A stretch of 10,247 nt of DNA from UBA6624 sp964517115 [NCBI: uncultured bacterium] (GTDB taxonomy: Bacteria; UBP7; UBA6624). The notes under the pieces are model-generated. The model was not told the origin of the DNA, ran no database searches, and saw nothing but the letters and a program-made list of their open reading frames with translations. The stretch is taken from assembly GCA_964517115.1 (NCBI GenBank), contig CAZFBE010000008.1, positions 21,626 through 31,872 of the forward strand, read 5' to 3'. The position numbers and the translations under genes were made by a program. This document shows positions 6,233 through 10,247 of this stretch, piece after piece (the stretch's first letter is position 1; every line of letters starts with the position of its first letter).

Positions 6233-7546
6233 ATGCAGTTTTCAAAAGACAAAGACCTGAAAGAAAAAATTATTAAGAAAATTGCTGAAGAGAAAAACTA
6301 CCTTCCGCTAAAAACCCTTCTTAGCACTTCAAAAATCACATTGTCGGAAGATGGGATTGTAACCCTTCTTCCCTCTGGAACTTATAACTTTAAAATAGCT
6401 GAAAAAAACTTCAATCTCTTATCTAGGATCGTGGTGGGGTTTAGTTATAAAAGGTTTGAGCTTGCAGAACCGCACCTTACAGCAGGGGTGCCAAAAAACG
6501 TTCCTGTTGTACCCCCTTCTGTTAAGAAAATAAAACGTGATGTTTTTGAAACCTTTTACCCCCATGTCGGTGTAAAAAATGCATTTCGCGCTATAAACTC
6601 TATTGCCAAAAAAGATAGTGTTGGTGGGTTGTTTCCAATACTTCTTTACGGTCCGCCGGGTGTTGGAAAAACACATTTGTTAAACCTTGCTGCACGTGAT
6701 TTTGGAGAACGTGTTGTTGGTTCTGATCAATTCACAGAGGGTTTGGTGAATTCGGTTGAAAGGCGAAACCTGAATGGTTTCAAGTCTTCATTTTTTTCAA
6801 AACCCTGCTTGTTGATTGATGATATACAAAAATTTGTTGGCAGAAAAAGAACCTTACAGGTTTTTTTCGATATTTTTGATTCTTTTTTGGTTAAATCAAG
6901 GCCTATTGTTGTTGTTTCTGACAGACACCCCAGAACTATAGAAAAATTCAACCCCAGACTGATTAGCCGACTGACTTCTGGGCTTGTTGTAAAAATGTCT
7001 CCACCCGAAGAGGATGAAAGAAAAGAGCTGTTGGGAAGGTTCCTCTTAAAGAAATCCTCAAAGATTGTTCCGGAAAGCCTTTTCAGCAACCTCCCCCCCG
7101 ACGTTAGGGGGATTAAGGGTATTGCGGGCCGATTCCTGTGGTCTCAATCTGTTGGAAACCCTGAAGAGTATTCTGTTTCGTTTGCCTTGTCCCAAGACAC
7201 CTCAATGCCCGGATCCTCTCTTGTTGATGATGTTTGTCGTGTTTTTAATGTTACAAAATCATCCCTCTTGTCGGGGTCTCGACAAAGGGAAGTTGTGCTT
7301 GCTCGCCAGGCCGCTGTTTTGCTTTTGTGCTGTCGTCCGAATGGCTGCAGGGCATCTTCCTCTCGTGCTTTAAATGTAAAAAAGTCAGCTATTACCTATT
7401 CGTTAAAAAAAGGTAAAGAAAACCTTAAAGAAAATACCTCTTTCAAAAATTCGGTCAATTCAATCGCTGTTAATCATGGATTTTCTTTAAACAACTTAAC
7501 CACTAACCAAAACCTGGAAAAAGGTGGCAATTTAACTCTTTTTTAA
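6233..7546 (+). CDS. dnaA: Chromosomal replication initiator DnaA, divergent, with altered DNA-binding motif
   Basis: DnaA is the AAA+ ATPase that binds and opens the origin. The AAA+ core is intact in this 437-residue protein: Walker A GPPGVGKTH (140-148), an initiator-specific segment, Walker B LLIDDIQ (193-199), RLISRLTSGL (242-251) with the arginine-finger region, and DVRGIKG (290-296) with the sensor-2 arginine. Domain IV begins normally (VDDVCRVFNV, 331-340, and SRQREVVLARQ, 349-359), but the DNA-reading signature, normally GGRDHST or similar, is NVKKSA (381-386): one residue shorter, with Asp, His and Thr gone. A polar tail of about 37 residues follows. Domain I (1 to about 75) is poorly conserved. 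The ATG lacks a Shine-Dalgarno sequence. dnaN follows after 47 bp. Identity as DnaA is firm from the AAA+ region and position; origin-binding specificity is uncertain. Confidence 0.93.
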   Translation: MQFSKDKDLKEKIIKKIAEEKNYLPLKTLLSTSKITLSEDGIVTLLPSGTYNFKIAEKNFNLLSRIVVGFSYKRFELAEPHLTAGVPKNVPVVPPSVKKIKRDVFETFYPHVGVKNAFRAINSIAKKDSVGGLFPILLYGPPGVGKTHLLNLAARDFGERVVGSDQFTEGLVNSVERRNLNGFKSSFFSKPCLLIDDIQKFVGRKRTLQVFFDIFDSFLVKSRPIVVVSDRHPRTIEKFNPRLISRLTSGLVVKMSPPEEDERKELLGRFLLKKSSKIVPESLFSNLPPDVRGIKGIAGRFLWSQSVGNPEEYSVSFALSQDTSMPGSSLVDDVCRVFNVTKSSLLSGSRQREVVLARQAAVLLLCCRPNGCRASSSRALNVKKSAITYSLKKGKENLKENTSFKNSVNSIAVNHGFSLNNLTTNQNLEKGGNLTLF

Positions 7547-7593
7547 CTACAGTAGTGGTAGTAGTTTAGATTTACAATATTAAAATACATTAA
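7547..7593. other. dnaA-dnaN intergenic region with TAG trinucleotide array
   Basis: This 47-bp gap contains TAGTGGTAGTAG at 7553-7564, four trinucleotide units in register (TAG, TGG, TAG, TAG), with a further TAG at 7567-7569. AT-rich sequence up to the dnaN ATG follows. ACTACAGTAGT at 7547-7556 is also a short palindrome. TAG/TAA repeats on one strand are the form of the DnaA-trio element found in basal unwinding systems. The array is short and imperfect, and no DnaA box flanks it, so this is only a resemblance. Confidence 0.35.
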
Positions 7594-8727
7594 ATGGCTA
7601 TAAAAATTTCTTCAAAGTTACTCCATGAGAGTCTTTCAACAGTGTCGTCTTGTGCTGGAGATGCTTTGTTGGGCCTGAGAGGCGTTGCACACATAGGGCT
7701 TAGGTACGAAGGTAAAAAGTTATTTCTAGAAACCTTCAACAATGTTTCAGGATGCTCTTTAGCAATAGAAGACAAAAGCATAACCGAAAGTACAAAAACA
7801 AGATTTTACCCAATCTCAGAAATGAGAGAGCTTTTTAGGAGGATGACTGGAACGGTGTTGATGGATATGGATGAAGATGGTTCACTCCACCTTAAGGGAT
7901 CCGGCTCTAGGTACACTCTTAAGTCAATAGTTCCCCAAACTCATACAACTTTTCCTTTCGAAGAAAAAGAATCAAATGAAGTTTTTGAAATGAAGAATGA
8001 GGATTTTGTTAAGCTGCTTGAAAAGGTCTTAGTTGTTGCAAGGCATGGTGGAACCCAAGGTTATTCAAGTGGAACGCTTCTTGATTTCAGGGGGCACGAG
8101 TTGAGGATAGTAAACACGGATGGCTTCAGGATGGCGATAACAAGCAAGGAAGACCATAGCGGTGTTGAAAGGAAAATACAGGTTGACACCGATGCTTTGA
8201 AAAGCATATTAAAAAGTCTTTCTGGGAAAACAGGAACCCTTGAAGGGAAGGTCCGAGATGACCATGTCATGTTTGTACACGAGGGGGTTAAACTTTTTGC
8301 AACAACACTAACACCAACATATCCCGATTATGAAAAAATACTAGAAAGGGAACATACAAAAAACATTATTTTGGACAAGGTTGAATTAACAAACGCTCTT
8401 GAAAGGCTCCAGCAGTTCGGAAAATATCAAGAGCTCAACAACGCGGCACTTATAAAAATAGAAAACAATGAGGTGGTGATATCGATAGATGAAACACCAA
8501 GGGGACAAGGTGAAGAGGTTCTGTTTTTTGAAAAAGGTAGCGATACAAACTTCTTGGTTTGTTTAAACAGTGCGTTTATGCTTGATTTTTTAAAGACCAT
8601 AAAGGGGACAAAGGTCAAAATAAACTTTGAAGATCCACACTCCTCATGTCTCTTTTGCGATCCTGAAGACGAAACCTACAAGTATTTCTTAATGACCTTG
8701 AAACATCCAAAAATAGAGGCTCAATAA
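7594..8727 (+). CDS. dnaN: DNA polymerase III beta subunit (sliding clamp)
   Basis: DnaN forms the ring-shaped dimer that tethers DNA polymerase and other partners to DNA. The 377-residue protein has the usual three-domain length. Typical clamp landmarks are TDGFRMA (175-181, equivalent to TDGHRLA) and YPDYEKIL (243-250, equivalent to FPDYRRVL); both line the peptide-binding pocket used by clamp-binding motifs. The C-terminus departs from the norm: where clamps usually end near MPMRL, this one reads FLMTLK (365-370) and continues for seven more residues. The rest of the fold pattern is regular. ATG start with an A-rich leader and no Shine-Dalgarno sequence. It lies 47 bp after dnaA and is followed almost at once by a DciA-like gene, with no recF between. 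Confidence 0.95.
   Translation: MAIKISSKLLHESLSTVSSCAGDALLGLRGVAHIGLRYEGKKLFLETFNNVSGCSLAIEDKSITESTKTRFYPISEMRELFRRMTGTVLMDMDEDGSLHLKGSGSRYTLKSIVPQTHTTFPFEEKESNEVFEMKNEDFVKLLEKVLVVARHGGTQGYSSGTLLDFRGHELRIVNTDGFRMAITSKEDHSGVERKIQVDTDALKSILKSLSGKTGTLEGKVRDDHVMFVHEGVKLFATTLTPTYPDYEKILEREHTKNIILDKVELTNALERLQQFGKYQELNNAALIKIENNEVVISIDETPRGQGEEVLFFEKGSDTNFLVCLNSAFMLDFLKTIKGTKVKINFEDPHSSCLFCDPEDETYKYFLMTLKHPKIEAQ
8716..8719 (+). promoter_or_regulatory. Shine-Dalgarno-like GAGG that favours an ATT start for the DciA-like gene
   Basis: GAGG lies inside the last codons of dnaN, 9 nt before an ATT at 8729. The next candidate, TTG at 8774, has no purine-rich site before it and would remove the first predicted helix. 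Confidence 0.4.
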
Positions 8728-8728
8728 A

Positions 8729-9022
8729 ATTTCAAAAAAAGAAATAAAACCTGAAAAAACAATCGACCTCCTCTTGAAGGAAATTGATCCAACCCTAAAA
8801 TCATTTCTAAAAATCAAACAATTCTGGATGGCGGAGATGGAACCCAGGTATAAAAGAACAAAAGCAATTGCCGTAACAAAAAAAACCCTGTTTATAAACT
8901 CAAAAGAAAGCCACCCAATCGTTAAAAAGAAGATACAAACAAACAAAAAAGAAATAATAAAAAAAATAAACAAAACCCTAAACGAAAGGCTGATAGACCT
9001 TGTTGAGGGGTCCGGTTTTTAA
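8729..9022 (+). CDS. DUF721/DciA-like protein
   Basis: This small, very lysine-rich protein has the shape of the DUF721 domain. An N-terminal amphipathic helix (TIDLLLKEI) is followed by a helix carrying a conserved tryptophan (KIKQFW), then a strand TLFINSKE at the position of the family's L-V-V-S strand, a long basic helix ending in INKTLNERL, and a final strand IDLVEGSGF. DciA is the ancestral bacterial protein that helps load the DnaB helicase, and DUF721 genes commonly lie beside dnaN/recF, so the position supports the call. The frame is open back to a stop at 8714-8716. I place the start at ATT 8729, one base after the dnaN stop, giving 97 residues. TTG at 8774 would give 82 and lose the first helix. 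Sequence similarity is weak; identification rests on pattern plus synteny. Confidence 0.62.
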   Translation: MSKKEIKPEKTIDLLLKEIDPTLKSFLKIKQFWMAEMEPRYKRTKAIAVTKKTLFINSKESHPIVKKKIQTNKKEIIKKINKTLNERLIDLVEGSGF

Positions 9023-9024
9023 AA

Positions 9025-10247
9025 ATGAAAAGGAAGGATAATTATTTTTATGGAAGGTGGGGACGTGAAATTACAGCTGAATCCACCCTAAAACAAATCA
9101 AAAAAACAGTAGACCAAGAAGAAGGTTACCTTGTTGTGGAAGATGGTTCGAGATTTATGGGCGAAAGGTTAAAAGAGGAGATCGCGAATAACCTTTTGCT
9201 ATGGGGCATTGATGTAAGGATATCAAAAGAACCACTACCCACACCAATAGCTGTTTTAGAGGGTAGAGAGAGGGGTTTGGGGGTTATTGTCGTCACCGCA
9301 GGATCTTCACCGAATATGATTTCCGGGTTCAAAATCTTTAACAAGAACGGAGAACCTCATATCGAAAACAAAACCAAACCCCCAACCGAAAAGGTGGAAG
9401 AGGCCGGAAAACTAACAACCATCAAGGAAAAACAAACCAAAAACCTTCTCTTGAAAAGAAAAAGACAAAAACCAAAAAAAATAATTATTGGAACAACAAA
9501 TGAAACAATCAAAAAAATATCAGAAAAACTTTTCGACATGCATACGGTTGTTTTTAAAAAAATCAAAAAATCAGAACCATATAAACAAAGGGTTCACTTG
9601 ATTCAAAAAGCAGTAGCTGAAGAAAATTCAGATGCAGGATTCCTTCTTGACGATAGCGGGGAGAGGTTTTTTGTCATAGACGATAGCGGTATCGTTTGGC
9701 CTGGCGAATGGATACAGACAATGGTTTATCAATCCGAACTTGGTAAAAAAGAAGGAACGATAGTTTGTGCAGTCAACACAAGCAATGTTTTTTTAAAGTT
9801 TGCAAAAGAGCAAAAAAGGAGAGTGGTTTTTACAACAACAAGAGAAAAAGACCTTCTGAATGCTTTAAAAAAAACAAAAGGAATCATTGCTGTAAAGAGG
9901 GGAAACATAACAATACCATTTTTACACAACACGGTTCCTGATGCTCTTTACTGCATAGTTTCACTCCTAAACCACCTCCAAAAAAACTCTCAACCTCTAT
10001 CAAAAACAAGAGATGACCTAAGCTCAAGGTATGGAGAGGGGAAAAAAAGAACACTAACCCTGCAACTTGAAAACTCAGAATACACCAGGCTAAAGAGTTT
10101 TTTTAGAGAGGAGCCCGTAATGAACCTTGCTGGATCCCCCCTTGTTAGCGTAAGGGATTTCCAGGGAATCAGGACAGATTACGAAAATGGTACATGGTTT
10201 TGGGCAAACACAGAAGAAGAGGGGCAGATTGAAATCACCATGGAGGC
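9025..10247 (+). CDS. Phosphohexomutase-fold protein with degenerate catalytic motifs (probable pseudoenzyme), 3' end outside window
   Basis: The frame is open for 407 codons to the window edge and follows the layout of phosphoglucomutase/phosphomannomutase enzymes, but every signature is altered. YGRWGRE (9-15) stands where FGTDGIRG is expected. The phosphoserine loop TASHNP is TAGSSP (91-96), followed by SGFK where NGxK is usual. The metal loop DGDGDR is DDSGER (209-214). The GExSGH sugar loop region reads KRGNIT (291-296). The RPSGTEP phosphate loop is ANTEEEG (394-400). Yet PTPIAV (72-77), the FVIDDSG strand (216-222) and NTS (251-253) keep the family pattern, so homology is fairly clear. 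A lysine-rich insert (113-152) joins domains 1 and 2. The ATG is 2 bp after the DciA-like gene, suggesting one operon. Classical mutase activity is unlikely. A diverged active enzyme or a structural or regulatory role is possible. Confidence 0.72.
   Translation, partial: MKRKDNYFYGRWGREITAESTLKQIKKTVDQEEGYLVVEDGSRFMGERLKEEIANNLLLWGIDVRISKEPLPTPIAVLEGRERGLGVIVVTAGSSPNMISGFKIFNKNGEPHIENKTKPPTEKVEEAGKLTTIKEKQTKNLLLKRKRQKPKKIIIGTTNETIKKISEKLFDMHTVVFKKIKKSEPYKQRVHLIQKAVAEENSDAGFLLDDSGERFFVIDDSGIVWPGEWIQTMVYQSELGKKEGTIVCAVNTSNVFLKFAKEQKRRVVFTTTREKDLLNALKKTKGIIAVKRGNITIPFLHNTVPDALYCIVSLLNHLQKNSQPLSKTRDDLSSRYGEGKKRTLTLQLENSEYTRLKSFFREEPVMNLAGSPLVSVRDFQGIRTDYENGTWFWANTEEEGQIEITME
9649..9689 (+). repeat. 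11-bp direct repeat inside the mutase-like gene
   Basis: GACGATAGCGG occurs at 9649-9659 and again at 9679-9689, exactly 30 nt apart and in the same frame. Both copies encode DDSG, once at the degenerate metal loop and once at the following strand-turn (residues 209-212 and 219-222). It may reflect local duplication or gene conversion, or coincidental codon choice. Confidence 0.4.

Noticed and set aside
7065-7373. Second plus-strand frame inside dnaA
   Set aside because: It overlaps the DnaA sensor-2 and domain IV coding region and has no recognisable domain or start signal.
7260-7400. Frameshift as the cause of the missing DHxT motif in dnaA
   Set aside because: The other plus frames in this stretch do not encode a GGRDHST-like sequence, and conserved residues continue in the same frame on both sides of the gap in similarity.
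8774-9022. TTG at 8774 as the start of the DciA-like gene
   Set aside because: It has no upstream Shine-Dalgarno sequence and cuts off a well-formed amphipathic helix encoded just before it. It remains a fallback.
9126-9932. Minus-strand open frames opposite the mutase-like gene
   Set aside because: They are hydrophobic, Phe-rich translations expected from the reverse complement of an A-rich gene. The plus frame is continuous and matches a family.
1-10247. CRISPR arrays, tRNA/rRNA genes, insertion sequences, prophage genes
   Set aside because: No repeat-spacer pattern, clover-leaf sequence, transposase or phage-like gene was seen. The genes are housekeeping in type.

Overview
This window looks like chromosomal DNA of an AT-rich bacterium whose phylum I cannot name. 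It carries dnaA and dnaN, so it is bacterial. It also holds a complete lipoate and 2-oxoacid dehydrogenase gene set, which argues against a strongly reduced parasite. Recognisable Shine-Dalgarno sequences are scarce and several genes seem to start at TTG, GTG or even ATT. The left end (an E2 gene) and the right end (a phosphohexomutase-like gene) are both cut by the window.

Left arm (1-6106, all minus strand). Seven tightly packed genes form one apparent operon. In transcription order they are a 3-hydroxyacyl-CoA dehydrogenase, a LeuC/homoaconitase-type hydro-lyase large subunit, lipB, lipA, 2-oxoacid dehydrogenase E1 alpha, E1 beta, and the lipoyl-domain start of E2. Several joints overlap or abut (GTGA at lipB/lipA, TAATG at E1 beta/E2, an 8-nt overlap at E1 alpha/E1 beta). 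The set makes mechanistic sense: LipB and LipA build the lipoyl group on the E2 lysine that the E1 heterotetramer then loads.

Centre (6107-6232). This 126-bp, very AT- and T-rich gap separates the leftward operon from the rightward replication genes. It must hold both promoters and is one candidate for part of the origin. It contains a perfect 8-bp inverted repeat and no canonical DnaA box.

Right arm (6233-10247, all plus strand). The order is dnaA, dnaN, a DUF721/DciA-like gene, then a long gene of phosphohexomutase architecture. recF and gyrB, which often follow dnaN, are not seen. Two of these proteins are strikingly altered. DnaA keeps a complete AAA+ module but has lost the DHxT DNA-recognition motif of domain IV. 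The mutase-like protein has kept the fold landmarks but lost the phosphoserine, metal-loop, sugar-binding and phosphate-binding signatures. The dnaA-dnaN gap carries a short TAG-trinucleotide array resembling DnaA-trio elements.

The main lead is therefore a possibly rewired replication-initiation module: a DnaA without its normal box-reading residues, encoded beside a probable pseudoenzyme with a lysine-rich linker. The left-arm metabolic genes look ordinary and functional.
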